Shown here one piece after another: positions 45,006-53,220 of a stretch of DNA of 64,000 nucleotides. Each line of letters starts with the position of its first letter. Within the stretch, counting starts at the first letter, position 1. Below the pieces are notes generated by a model. The model saw only the letters and a list, made by a program, of their open reading frames with translations. It did not search any database and was not told the DNA's origin. The stretch spans positions 432,234 to 496,233 of the forward strand of contig NZ_QOHI01000002.1 in NCBI RefSeq assembly GCF_003319095.1, given 5' to 3'. Both the position numbers and the translations under genes were made by a program. The DNA comes from Blastococcus sp. TBT05-19. Its GTDB lineage: Bacteria > Actinomycetota > Actinomycetes > Mycobacteriales > Geodermatophilaceae.

Positions 45006-45935
45006 TCAGGCGCGGGTGACGTCGAGCAGCACGTCGGTCTCGCGCTGGGAGAGCGCCCACAGGTCGGCGATCCGCCGGTCCAGGTCCCAGCGGCGCAGGA
45101 TCGGACGGCGCACGGCCGGTCCGTTCGAGGCGTACCGCGGCGCGTAGAGCTCTCCGCCGCGCGAGGCCGGGTCGGTGGCCGCGCGCAGCTGCGGCCGGGC
45201 GCCGAGGGCCGCGGGCATGCCGCTGCGCTTCGCGAGCACCTCCGATGCCGCACCCAGCCAGCCGGCGCCGCCCTCGCGCACGGTGCGCGACTGCAGGTCG
45301 GTGTTCGACAGCCCCGGGTGGGCGATGTTGCTGGTCGCGCGCAGCCCCGCCTTCTCGAACTGCCGCTGCAGGCCGAGCCCGAAGTGGTAGTTGGCCCACT
45401 TGGCGCGGGCGTAGGCGCGCCATGGCCCGTAGCCGCGCGTGTAGTGGGGATCCGCCGGGTCCACCGGGCTGCCGGCGAAGCGGACGGTGCTGGTGACGGT
45501 GACGACGCGGGCGGCGTCGGCCCGGAGAAGGGCGGGCAGCAGGTGCGCGGTGAGGGCGAAGTGGCCGAGGTGGTCGACGCCGAACTGCATTTCGAAGCCG
45601 TCGTCCGTCGTCCGCTTCGGCATGGCCATCACGCCGGCGTTGTTGACCAGCAGGTCGATGCGCGGGTGCGACCGCTGGATCGTCTCGGCGGTGGACGCGA
45701 CCGAGGCCAGCGAGCCCAGGTCCAGCGGCACGATCTCGGTGAGCGCCGCGGGGTTGCGGGCCCGGACCTGCTCGTCGGCGACGCGGGCCTTGTCCTGGTC
45801 GCGCGCGGCGAGGACCACGTGGGCGCCGGCCTTGGCCAGCTCGTGCACGCAGACCAGGCCGAGACCGCCGTTCCCGCCGGTGACCACCGCGATGCGGCCG
45901 GTCAGGTCAGGGATGTCGTCCGGGGTCCAGGCCAT
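45006..45935 (-). CDS. short-chain dehydrogenase, retinol-dehydrogenase-like
   Basis: 309 residues: cofactor loop TGGNGGLGL near 20-28, NNAGVMA near 100, and the active-site pair in YARAKWAN near residue 178, all as expected for an extended-tail SDR. Substrate unknown. ATG 45935 has CAGACT seven bases upstream on the minus strand (leaderless). It is followed, on the other side of a terminator, by the convergent esterase pair. Confidence 0.87.
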   Translation of the reverse strand: MAWTPDDIPDLTGRIAVVTGGNGGLGLVCVHELAKAGAHVVLAARDQDKARVADEQVRARNPAALTEIVPLDLGSLASVASTAETIQRSHPRIDLLVNNAGVMAMPKRTTDDGFEMQFGVDHLGHFALTAHLLPALLRADAARVVTVTSTVRFAGSPVDPADPHYTRGYGPWRAYARAKWANYHFGLGLQRQFEKAGLRATSNIAHPGLSNTDLQSRTVREGGAGWLGAASEVLAKRSGMPAALGARPQLRAATDPASRGGELYAPRYASNGPAVRRPILRRWDLDRRIADLWALSQRETDVLLDVTRA

Positions 45936-45979
45936 GGGCGCCAGTCTGGTGCGCCGGTCGCCGTCCGGCAGTGCGGGGC

Positions 45980-46375
45980 TCAGGTCCAGGCGGCGTCCAG
46001 GCCCCTGCCGGCGGAGCTGAGCGACAGCCGCAGGAAGCCGGCCTCGGAGGCGCCGGTCCAGCGGGCCGGGTCGGTGAGCACCGCGCGGGCCACCTCGGCG
46101 GCGGGACCGACCCGGGGCCGGCCGTTCCAGGCCCGCCACTCGCGGAGGTCCCGCGGTCGCGGCGCGTCGTCCGGTGGGTCGGCGTACAGCTCGACCAGGC
46201 CGGCGTCGAACCAGGTGACGAGCTGCCTCGAGCACTCGGCCGGGTCCCACGGGCCGTGCTCGTAGCCGCCGTGGCCGTCGGGGACGCCGAGCGGCACCTC
46301 CCACAGCCAGGACTCCTCGACGACGGCGAGGTACATCTGCTCGACGAACTCCGTAGGCTCGTCCAGGGGCTGCAC
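45980..46375 (-). CDS. uncharacterised acidic protein, WFDAGLVEL family member 2
   Basis: 131 residues sharing DPAECSRQLVTWFDAGLVEL and LTDPARWT with the protein at 41916-42392. The conserved order of an N-terminal Trp-rich helix, Asp-Pro-x-x-Cys-Ser and the WFDAGLVEL strand suggests one fold. GTG 46375 has TAGCCT seven bases upstream (leaderless). It is divergent from the selenocysteine gene, whose promoter lies back to back with its own. Confidence 0.7.
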   Translation of the reverse strand: MQPLDEPTEFVEQMYLAVVEESWLWEVPLGVPDGHGGYEHGPWDPAECSRQLVTWFDAGLVELYADPPDDAPRPRDLREWRAWNGRPRVGPAAEVARAVLTDPARWTGASEAGFLRLSLSSAGRGLDAAWT

Positions 46376-46451
46376 GGTGCGGAGGCTACGGCGGGTCGGG
46401 CCGTCCGGCAGCCCGGCTGCGGTGGGCCGGGATCGTCCGTACGGTCGGGGG

Positions 46452-47108
46452 ATGGACGCCGCCGATCTCCTCGCCCTGCGCTCGGACGAGCGCGCCGCCC
46501 TCCTGCTGGTCGGCCTGCGGGGCGACTGGTAGCCGTACTGCTGCGCCCAGGCGGTCCGCCTGGCCCGGTCCCTGTCCCGTCTCGCCGACGCCGGCACCGA
46601 GGTGGTGCTCGCCTCCGTCGACCCGCCCGAGGTCCAGCTGGCGATGAACCGCACCTGGCACCTGCCGTTCCGCTGGGTGAGCGACCCGGACGGGGAGCGC
46701 CTGGCCAAGCCGCTCGGCGCCTGGGACGAGGACGCCTCGATCTTCCGGCCGATCATCGTCGCGGTGGCGCCGGACGGGCGGCAGGTCTTCCGCGAGCTGT
46801 CGCGGGACTTCACCGACCGCACGGACGACGAACCGGTCCTCAGCGCTCTCGAGGGCATCGGCCTCGACCCGGTGGCGGTGGCGGAGTGGACGCCGGACGG
46901 CGTCGAGCCGAAGCCGTCGAAGCGGGCGTTCCAGCCCGCCTCGTTCATCCCCTACTTCCGCGCCATCCGTTTCAACACGATGGCGCTGAGCGAGCGGATG
47001 GTCGACGACCGGGACCGCGACCAGCTGGTGGCGGAGAAGGAGATGGCCGAGTCGTTCCTCGCCGCCTTCGACGAGTGGCGAGCCGAGCACCCGCCGAACC
47101 GCCCCTGA
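46452..47108 (+). CDS. redoxin (Prx/thioredoxin fold) selenoprotein, selenocysteine encoded by in-frame UAG at codon 27
   Basis: 218 residues if TAG 46530-46532 is read through. Codons 23-33 read RGDW-TAG-PYCCAQ, so TAG replaces the first Cys of the redox motif WCPYC found in peroxiredoxin-like proteins (GDWCPxC). The frame stays open with strong G/C-ended codons for 192 residues after it: a thioredoxin fold, then a helical tail. ATG 46452 has TACGGT six bases upstream, fitting a leaderless start that includes the region before TAG. A hairpin with GGUCC loop begins 14 bases after the codon. UAG-selenocysteine has been reported for Geodermatophilus and Blastococcus. Ordinary gene finders would start at GTG 46602 and lose the active site. 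A nonsense mutation is the alternative. Confidence 0.85.
46547..46563 (+). promoter_or_regulatory. predicted bacterial SECIS hairpin
   Basis: CCAGGC, loop GGTCC, GCCTGG: a perfect 6-bp stem with the GGU-containing apical loop that SelB recognises in bacterial SECIS elements. The loop starts 20 bases after the UAG, compared with 18 in E. coli fdhF. The E. coli bulged U is not obvious here. Confidence 0.65.
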
Positions 47109-47127
47109 TCGCGGACGTCGACGAGAA

Positions 47128-47172
47128 CACGCTGAGGGCCCTCTCGGACGATCCGAGAGGGCCCTCAGCGTG
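47128..47172. terminator. bidirectional palindromic terminator, repeat copy 2
   Basis: A perfect 20-bp stem (CACGCTGAGGGCCCTCTCGG) with a 5-base loop between the selenoprotein gene and the convergent uracil permease. Sequence and flank (GACGAGAAC) match copy 1 at 5568-5608 in inverse orientation. It is the longest perfect hairpin I found in the window. Confidence 0.8.
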
Positions 47173-47187
47173 CAGTCGGCCGGTGGC

Positions 47188-48681
47188 TCAGGTCGTGCGG
47201 TCCGGGCTCCCGACCGGAGCCGGCAACTCCTCGCCGTGCACGGAGCCGAAGGTCGAGCCGGCGGCAGGGTGCGGGCCCTCGCGCGTCAGCGACGCCTTCA
47301 TCTCCGCCGGGGCCAGCGCCCGCGCGACGTGCCAGCCGACCACCGCGACGATCGTCCCCAGCGCGATGCCGCCCAGGGAGAAGTCCTCGCTGAACTGCAG
47401 CAGCGGAGCGTCGTTGCCCGAGTTCCCGACGGCGATGATGATCCCCGCGGCCAGCGGCACGAGGTTGACCGGGTTGGCGAAGTCGACGCGGTTCTCCTTC
47501 CAGATCTTCGCGCCGAGCAGGCCGATCATCCCGTAGAGCACCACCGTGATCCCGCCGAGGACGCCGCCGGGGATCGCGTTGATCAGCGCCCCGAACTTCG
47601 GCACCAGGCCGAGCACGATCGCGACGAGAGCGGCCACGTAGTACGCCGCCGTCGAGTACACCCGGGTCGCCGCCATCACGCCGATGTTCTCCGCGTACGT
47701 GGTGGTGGGGGATCCGCCGACCGACGTCGCCACCACGGTGGTCACACCGTCGGCGAAGACCGCCCGGCCGATCATCGGGTCGAGGTCGCGGCGGGTCATC
47801 TCGGCCACCGCCTTCACGTGCCCGGCGTTCTCCGCGACCAGCGCGATCACCGCGGGCAGCACCAGCAGCGCGAAGTTGAAGGAGAAGCTCGGCCCGTTGA
47901 ACGACGGCAGCCCGAACCACGGGGACTCCCCGACGGCGCTGAAGTCCACCCGGTCGTGCGCGAACGGCGTCGGCAGGCAGTACGCGCCTCCGTCGCAGGG
48001 GTTGCCGTCGGCGTCCTGCAGATTCTGGCCGGGCAGCACCGAGGTGATCGGCCCGGCGGTCAGGTCGAGCAGGATCGACAGCAGGTAGCCGAACACCAGG
48101 CCCAGCAGGATCGAGATCCGGCCGAGGAAGCCGCGCAGCAGCAGCGAGGCGACGATGACGAACGCCATGGTGGCCAGCGCCACCCACTGGTCCTGCACCC
48201 AGTAGGTCGCGGTCGCCACCGGTGCCAGGTTGAAGCCGATGAGCATCACGACGGCGCCGGTCACCGCCGGCGGCAGCACCCGGTTCACCACGCGCACGCC
48301 CACCAGGTGGATCACCAGGCCGACCAGCGCCAGGACCACGCCCGACACCAGCAGCGCGCCGAGCACCTCGGCGTCCGAGCCGCCGGCGGCCTGCACCGCG
48401 ATCACGCCGCCGACGAACGACGCCGAGCTGCCCAGGTAGCTCGGTACCTTCCCCTGCACGATCAGCAGGAACAGGATCGTCGCGACCCCGCTCATCATGA
48501 TCGCGAGGTTGGCGTCCAGGCCCATGAGCAGCGGGAAGACGAAGGTCGCCCCGAACATGGCGACCACGTGCTGCGCGCCGATGCCCACCGTGCGCGGCCA
48601 GGAGAGCCGCTCGTCCGGCGCGACCGCCTCGCCCAGCGGTGGGGTCTTCCCGTCCCCGTACAGCTTCCAGCCGAACGCCAT
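47188..48681 (-). CDS. uraA: uracil permease, NCS2 family
   Basis: 497 residues with about 14 helices. QHVVAMFGATFVFPLLMG near residue 36 and GGSPTTTYAENIGVMAATRVYS near 285 are the NCS2 signatures. The TTYxENIGV form and ENAGH earlier are those of uracil-type (UraA/PyrP) rather than xanthine transporters. A cysteine pair lies in an extracytoplasmic loop (NPCDGGAYCLP). ATG 48681 follows GAGGAGGCACCC. Import of uracil by proton symport is inferred from the family. Confidence 0.9.
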   Translation of the reverse strand: MAFGWKLYGDGKTPPLGEAVAPDERLSWPRTVGIGAQHVVAMFGATFVFPLLMGLDANLAIMMSGVATILFLLIVQGKVPSYLGSSASFVGGVIAVQAAGGSDAEVLGALLVSGVVLALVGLVIHLVGVRVVNRVLPPAVTGAVVMLIGFNLAPVATATYWVQDQWVALATMAFVIVASLLLRGFLGRISILLGLVFGYLLSILLDLTAGPITSVLPGQNLQDADGNPCDGGAYCLPTPFAHDRVDFSAVGESPWFGLPSFNGPSFSFNFALLVLPAVIALVAENAGHVKAVAEMTRRDLDPMIGRAVFADGVTTVVATSVGGSPTTTYAENIGVMAATRVYSTAAYYVAALVAIVLGLVPKFGALINAIPGGVLGGITVVLYGMIGLLGAKIWKENRVDFANPVNLVPLAAGIIIAVGNSGNDAPLLQFSEDFSLGGIALGTIVAVVGWHVARALAPAEMKASLTREGPHPAAGSTFGSVHGEELPAPVGSPDRTT

Positions 48682-48752
48682 CGGGTGCCTCCTCGCGCTG
48701 CACGAACGTCGCGCGCATCGTTCCAGAGGGCGACGACGACGAGCCGCAGGTG

Positions 48753-49154
48753 TCAGCTCCGGGCGGCGACCCTCCGCTGCCAGGCCACGAGCACCGGCGT
48801 CCCGAGCAGCTCGAGCGCCGCGCCCGCGACCAGCGCCGGCTGGGGCTTGCCCGCCTTCTGCCAGGCCAGCAGGTGCACCAGGCCACCCACGAAGAGCGCG
48901 CCGGAGACCCCCTGGACCAGCGCGCCCGACCGCTCGACCCGGGGGATCGCCGACCAGATCAGCGGGGCGACCGCGGCGTAGACCGCGTGGGTGTAGCGGT
49001 ACTCGTTCTCCACGTCCGGCGCCAAGGGGCCGGTGTTCCCGGGCAGCGAGGCCGGGCCGAGCAGCGCTCCGCCGAGGCCGGAGGCCAGCGGGATCGCGGA
49101 GAGCACGCCCAGGGTGATCTGCAGGCCGCGTCGGCCGCCGTCGGAGGAGGTCAT
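48753..49154 (-). CDS. DUF4345-like small membrane protein
   Basis: 133 residues, four helices, with an extracytoplasmic loop ending ENEYRYTHAVYAA, which matches DUF4345-type proteins. Function unknown. ATG 49154 has CACGGT six bases before it on the minus strand (leaderless). It stands alone between the uracil permease and the DUF2470 gene on the same strand. Confidence 0.7.
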   Translation of the reverse strand: MTSSDGGRRGLQITLGVLSAIPLASGLGGALLGPASLPGNTGPLAPDVENEYRYTHAVYAAVAPLIWSAIPRVERSGALVQGVSGALFVGGLVHLLAWQKAGKPQPALVAGAALELLGTPVLVAWQRRVAARS

Positions 49155-49196
49155 CGCAGGACCGTGGCACAGTCCGGCCGTCGGGACCAGTGCAGA

Positions 49197-49952
49197 TCAG
49201 GCGGGACCGCAGGTCAGGAGGTCGTCGAGCGCGGCGGCGAACCCGCCGGGCCCGGTCAGCGGCGCGGCGAACGGCACCCGCAGGTCGTAGCACCCGTGCC
49301 GCCCCTGCACCCGGAACCGGATGCCGAAGCGGTCCAGCCCCAGCAGCCGGACGTCGTCCCGCCGGCCGGCCCAGTTCTGCACCCGGGCGCACAGCCGGCC
49401 CAGCGGCTCGCCCTGCGCGGCCATCAGCTCGGCCTCCGCCCGGCTGACCGGGTCGGGTGCGGCGGCGCGGAAGTCGTCCGGGTCGACGTCGGCGCAGGTC
49501 CCCGACTCCTCGAGCTCCACCTCGGCCAGGTCCATCCGCAGGAGGACGGCGCCCAGCCCCACCTCGAACAGCGCCTCCGACGGCGAGGTCTCCGCGAAGT
49601 CGAGCACCAGGTCCGCGACCTCCCCGGCCGGCACGGGCGTGAGCCAGCCCGAGAGCCGGACCAGCGCCCGCACCGGGTGCCGCAGGGGCAGGGAGGACCG
49701 GTCCGTCACGGACAGCCGGGCCGGGACGTCGCCCAGCGGCGAGGTCCGCAGCGCCTCCACCACTCCGCCGGACCCGGGCACGACGAGCAGCACGTCGCCG
49801 TCGGCCGTCGTCGTCGCGGCCAGGACCGGGCAGGAGCCGGTGCCGGCGACGTGCAGGGCGGCAGTGGGTCGCAGCGCGACGGTGCGAGCGCGCTCGGCGG
49901 CCGGCGGCTGCCGGTCGAGGGCCGCGGACGAGTGGGTCGGGCCGGCCGTCAT
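49197..49952 (-). CDS. DUF2470 protein, probable heme/iron-utilisation (HugZ-like)
   Basis: 251 residues. The C-terminal half (about 155-245) matches DUF2470: PVSRAEAELMAAQGEP with later LLGLDRFGIRF. The N-terminal half resembles the split-barrel domain of heme-utilisation proteins. ATG 49952 follows GAGGTGG. A near-consensus IdeR/DtxR box lies 31 bases upstream, so the gene is probably iron-repressed, which supports a role in iron or heme handling. The exact reaction is not shown. Confidence 0.75.
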   Translation of the reverse strand: MTAGPTHSSAALDRQPPAAERARTVALRPTAALHVAGTGSCPVLAATTTADGDVLLVVPGSGGVVEALRTSPLGDVPARLSVTDRSSLPLRHPVRALVRLSGWLTPVPAGEVADLVLDFAETSPSEALFEVGLGAVLLRMDLAEVELEESGTCADVDPDDFRAAAPDPVSRAEAELMAAQGEPLGRLCARVQNWAGRRDDVRLLGLDRFGIRFRVQGRHGCYDLRVPFAAPLTGPGGFAAALDDLLTCGPA

Positions 49953-49982
49953 GGACCACCTCGGGTGCTCGGGATCGAGTAG

Positions 49983-50001
49983 TAAGGTGAGCCTAACCAA
50001 A
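49983..50001. promoter_or_regulatory. IdeR/DtxR iron box
   Basis: TAAGGTGAGCCTAACCAAA against the consensus TWAGGTWAGSCTWACCTWA: one mismatch outside ambiguous positions apart from the T/A change near the end. It lies between the divergent DUF2470 and rpsD genes, 31 bases from one start and 13 from the other, just before the rpsD ribosome site. Confidence 0.85.
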
Positions 50002-50014
50002 CCGGAGGTCACCC

Positions 50015-50617
50015 GTGAACACGCCCCGCCCCAAGGTCCGGCTCAGCCGCGCGCTGGGCATCCCGCTCACGCCGAAGTGCGTCCAGTACTTCGAGCGCCG
50101 TCCGTACCCGCCGGGCGAGCACGGCCGGAAGCGCCGCAAGGACAGCGACTACTCCACCCGGCTGAAGGAGAAGCAGCGGCTGCGCGCGCAGTACGACATC
50201 TCCGAGACCCAGCTGCGCGCCGCGTTCGACCGGGCCAGGCGCACCGGCGGCAAGACCGGCGAGGCGCTGATCCAGGACCTCGAGTCGCGGCTGGACGCCA
50301 TGGTGCTGCGCGCCGGCTTCGCGCGGACCATCTACCAGGCCCGCCAGTTCGTCACCCACCAGCACGTGCTGGTCAACGGCAAGCGGGTCGACCGCCCCTC
50401 CTACCGGCTGAAGCCGGGCGACTTCGTGCAGATCGCGGAGAAGTCGCGGACCAAGGAGCCGTTCCTCGTCGCCGCCTCCGGCGCGCACGCCGAGGCCCCG
50501 AAGTACCTCGAGGTGCGGCTGGCCGACCTGGTCGCCCGCTACGAGCGGACGCCGACCCGCGACGAGGTCCCGGTCGTCTGCGAGGAGCAGCTGGTCGTGG
50601 AGTACTACTCCCGCTGA
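50015..50617 (+). CDS. rpsD: 30S ribosomal protein S4 (stand-alone gene)
   Basis: 200 residues, full-length S4: N-terminal [17 protein letters not shown], the RPYPPGEHG segment, S4 RNA-binding domain [28 protein letters not shown] and final [11 protein letters not shown]. It is the zinc-free (C-minus) type similar to the single S4 of Streptomyces. It is not in the alpha operon (no S11, S13 or RpoA nearby). GTG 50015 follows GGAGGT. Whether another S4 exists in the genome is not visible. The iron box just upstream makes an iron-responsive S4 possible, or it acts only on the divergent gene. Confidence 0.93.
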   Translation: MNTPRPKVRLSRALGIPLTPKCVQYFERRPYPPGEHGRKRRKDSDYSTRLKEKQRLRAQYDISETQLRAAFDRARRTGGKTGEALIQDLESRLDAMVLRAGFARTIYQARQFVTHQHVLVNGKRVDRPSYRLKPGDFVQIAEKSRTKEPFLVAASGAHAEAPKYLEVRLADLVARYERTPTRDEVPVVCEEQLVVEYYSR

Positions 50618-50660
50618 TCTCGCTTGCCGCGCGGTCGCGGGGCCGCCAGGCTCCGCGGCC

Positions 50661-51275
50661 ATGTGGACCTCGTACCACTCCGACGGCGAGCCCGACCCGG
50701 ACTTCCTGCGGCGGATGAACCCGCCGGAGAACGAGGTCCCGGTCGCCCTGCCGCAGAACCGCGTGCTCGCGCGCACGGACGACGTCGGCGTCGCGGTGAT
50801 CGGGCTGCACGTCTACACGACCGGCGTGGCGTTCCAGCTGGTCGCGCAGGCCCGGCCGTCGGCGCAGATCACCGGTGGCCGCGACCTGAACGAGCTGTTC
50901 TGGCGGCACGGGCCCGGTGCGGGGCGCGGCTTCCTGCTCGGCGTCGAGTTCGCCGACGGCAGGCGGGCGGGCACGATGGCCGGCCGCGGCGACGCGAACG
51001 GGCTGATCTTCCACCAGGGCGGTGGCTCCGGCGGTCACTCGTCCATCCACCAGTCCTGGTGGCTCAGCCCCGTGCCGCCGCCGGGGCCGCTGCGCCTCGT
51101 CCTGCGCTGCGACGACCTCGGGATCCAGGAGACGACGGTGGAGCTGGACGGCGCTGGCATGGCCCGCGCCGTGGACGACGTCGTCGAGCTGTGGCCCTGG
51201 GAGCCGCCGCGCTCCCCCGACCCGGAGCCGCCCCCGCTCCCCGACCTGCCGGCGGACAGCTGGTTCGCCCGCTGA
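50661..51275 (+). CDS. uncharacterised conserved-looking protein
   Basis: 204 residues, soluble, rich in Gly, Pro and Trp: DFLRRMNPPENEVPVALPQN near the start, a beta-rich middle (VAVIGLHVYTTGVAFQLV) and SIHQSWWLSPVPPPGPL. I recognise no family. ATG 50661 has CAGGCT eight bases upstream and no ribosome site (leaderless pattern). It follows rpsD by 43 bases but has its own promoter-like hexamer. Confidence 0.65.
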   Translation: MWTSYHSDGEPDPDFLRRMNPPENEVPVALPQNRVLARTDDVGVAVIGLHVYTTGVAFQLVAQARPSAQITGGRDLNELFWRHGPGAGRGFLLGVEFADGRRAGTMAGRGDANGLIFHQGGGSGGHSSIHQSWWLSPVPPPGPLRLVLRCDDLGIQETTVELDGAGMARAVDDVVELWPWEPPRSPDPEPPPLPDLPADSWFAR

Positions 51276-51395
51276 CCCGCAGGGTCGAAGGGTGGAAGGT
51301 CTTGCCCAATGCACCGATCGGGCGCACCGGTGCAAGAATGCGGCGGAGCACGATCCGACGACTGTCCGTGAGGCCGGCCGGGACGTGCTCCGGGC

Positions 51396-53153
51396 GTGGG
51401 GGGAACAGCACTGGACAGGCATCTGGCGGAGCTCGTACCGGGCGCGCCCCGGACCGAGCTGCAGCGGATGGTCCTGGAGCACGACTGGGCCGCCACGCCG
51501 CTGGGTCCCCCGGAGAACTGGTCCGCGACGTTCCGCACGGCGCTGAGCACCGCCCTCAACTCGCGCTTCCCGTTCCTCCTCATGTGGGGTCCGGACCTCG
51601 TCATGGTCTACAACGACGACTACGCCCCCATGCTCGGCGCCCGGCACCCCTCCGCGCTCGGCCGCTCGGCCCGCGACGTCTGGGCCGACATCTGGCCCGC
51701 GCTCGAGCCCATGGTCCAGGAGGTCTTCGCCGGGCGGCCCACGTACTCCGAGGACCTGCTGCTGGTCATGACCCGCAACGGCTGGGAGGAGGAGACCTAC
51801 TTCTCCTTCTCGTTCAGCCCCGTCGTCGAACCCGGTGGCCGGGTCGTCGGGCTCCTCGACACCGTCGTCGAGACCACGCACCGCGTGCTGGCCGCCCGGC
51901 GGCTCGGCGTCCTGCAGCAGCTGGGCAGCCTGCCCCGCGCCTCGCACGGTGACACGACGGAGGCGGTCGCCACCGCCCTCGGGATCCTCGCCGAGGCGCG
52001 CAGCGACTGCCCCTTCGGGGTCGTCTACCTGACCGAGGACGACGACGCGGAGCCGCGGCTGGTGGCGGCGCAGGGTCTGGGCGCCGGGCTGGACCTGACC
52101 GCGGGCCCCATTCCCGAGCACGTGCGCCGGGCGATGGCGACCGGGGAGATCCAGACCGTCACGGGTCTCGCCTCGCACCTCCCGGGCCTGGCCACCCACG
52201 GCGCGAGCCCGGTGGGGCCGGCCGACGTCGACACCGCGGTCGTCCTCCCGCTCACGGCGGCCGGTGCGGAGCAGCCGGTGGGCGCGCTGGTGCTGGGCGC
52301 GAGCCCGCACCTGCCGCTGGACGAGGACTACCGCATCTTCATGTCGCTGGCCGCCGGCCAGGTCGCCGCGACCGTGACCGACGCGCAGGCGGTCGCGCGC
52401 GAGCGTCGGCGGGCCGAGGAGCGGGCGAGGTCGGAGCGGGCCCGCGCCCAGTTCTTCACCGACGTGGCCGTCACCCTCCAGCGCGCCGTCCTCGGTCCGA
52501 CCGTGCTCCCGGCGGGATTCGCCGTCCACTACGAGCCGGCCACCGGCACGCTGGAGGTGGGCGGCGACTGGTACGATGTCGTCGACATGCCCGACGGCGG
52601 TTACGGCGTGGTGGTCGGTGACGTCGTCGGCCGCGGCCTGCCCGCCGCCGCCGTGATGGGTCAGCTGCGCAGCGCCGGCCGGGCGCTGCTGCTGGAGAGC
52701 CGCTCACCGGGCCACGTCCTCTCCGCGCTCGACCGGTTCGCGGCGCTGGTCCCCGGCGCTGCCGTGAGCACCGTGTTCTGCGCCGTCATCGACCCGCGCA
52801 GCGGCAGCATCCGCTACAGCAGCGCCGGTCACCCGCCGGCCCTGCTCGTGCAGGCCGACGGCACCGTCCGGCAGCTGGAGGACGGCTCCGCCCTCCCGCT
52901 GGCCGTCGACGACGGAGCCGAGCGCCCCGAGGGCGAGCTCCGGATGCCGCCCGGTTCGACGCTGCTGCTCTACACCGACGGCCTGATCGAGCGGCGGGAC
53001 GAGGCCCTGGACGAGGGCATCTCCCGGGCCGCGGAGGCACTCGTCGAGGGGCGGCACCTGGGCCCGGCGGAGCTGGGCGCCCTGCTCACCGAGCGGTTGC
53101 TCGGCGACGCCCCCGACGACGACGTCGCCTTCGTCCTCTTCCGCTGCGGCTGA
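51396..53153 (+). CDS. PAS-GAF-SpoIIE serine phosphatase
   Basis: 585 residues: PAS about 20-160 (with HDWAATPLGPPENWS, usual in this group), GAF about 170-335, SpoIIE/PP2C about 350-580 with VGGDWYDVV, VVGDVVGRG, SAGHPPALL, LLYTDGLIERRD and DDDVAFVLF intact. It probably dephosphorylates an anti-sigma antagonist in response to a signal. The start is uncertain: GTG 51396 has no ribosome site. It converges with another SpoIIE gene 67 bases away. Confidence 0.87.
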   Translation: MGGTALDRHLAELVPGAPRTELQRMVLEHDWAATPLGPPENWSATFRTALSTALNSRFPFLLMWGPDLVMVYNDDYAPMLGARHPSALGRSARDVWADIWPALEPMVQEVFAGRPTYSEDLLLVMTRNGWEEETYFSFSFSPVVEPGGRVVGLLDTVVETTHRVLAARRLGVLQQLGSLPRASHGDTTEAVATALGILAEARSDCPFGVVYLTEDDDAEPRLVAAQGLGAGLDLTAGPIPEHVRRAMATGEIQTVTGLASHLPGLATHGASPVGPADVDTAVVLPLTAAGAEQPVGALVLGASPHLPLDEDYRIFMSLAAGQVAATVTDAQAVARERRRAEERARSERARAQFFTDVAVTLQRAVLGPTVLPAGFAVHYEPATGTLEVGGDWYDVVDMPDGGYGVVVGDVVGRGLPAAAVMGQLRSAGRALLLESRSPGHVLSALDRFAALVPGAAVSTVFCAVIDPRSGSIRYSSAGHPPALLVQADGTVRQLEDGSALPLAVDDGAERPEGELRMPPGSTLLLYTDGLIERRDEALDEGISRAAEALVEGRHLGPAELGALLTERLLGDAPDDDVAFVLFRCG

Positions 53154-53220
53154 TCCCCCGGAGCTCCGGCACGTCGACGCCGTCCTGCCGTCGCACCTGA
53201 CCGCGCCGGAGGGCCGAGGT

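Noticed and set aside
46530..46532. TAG as a simple nonsense mutation making a pseudogene
   Set aside because: The stop lies precisely at the redox Cys position, the downstream frame is intact with normal codon bias, and a SECIS-like hairpin follows. Kept only as the alternative hypothesis.
46602..47108. A shorter gene starting at GTG 46602
   Set aside because: This would remove the whole active site of the redoxin fold. The leaderless promoter fits ATG 46452 instead.
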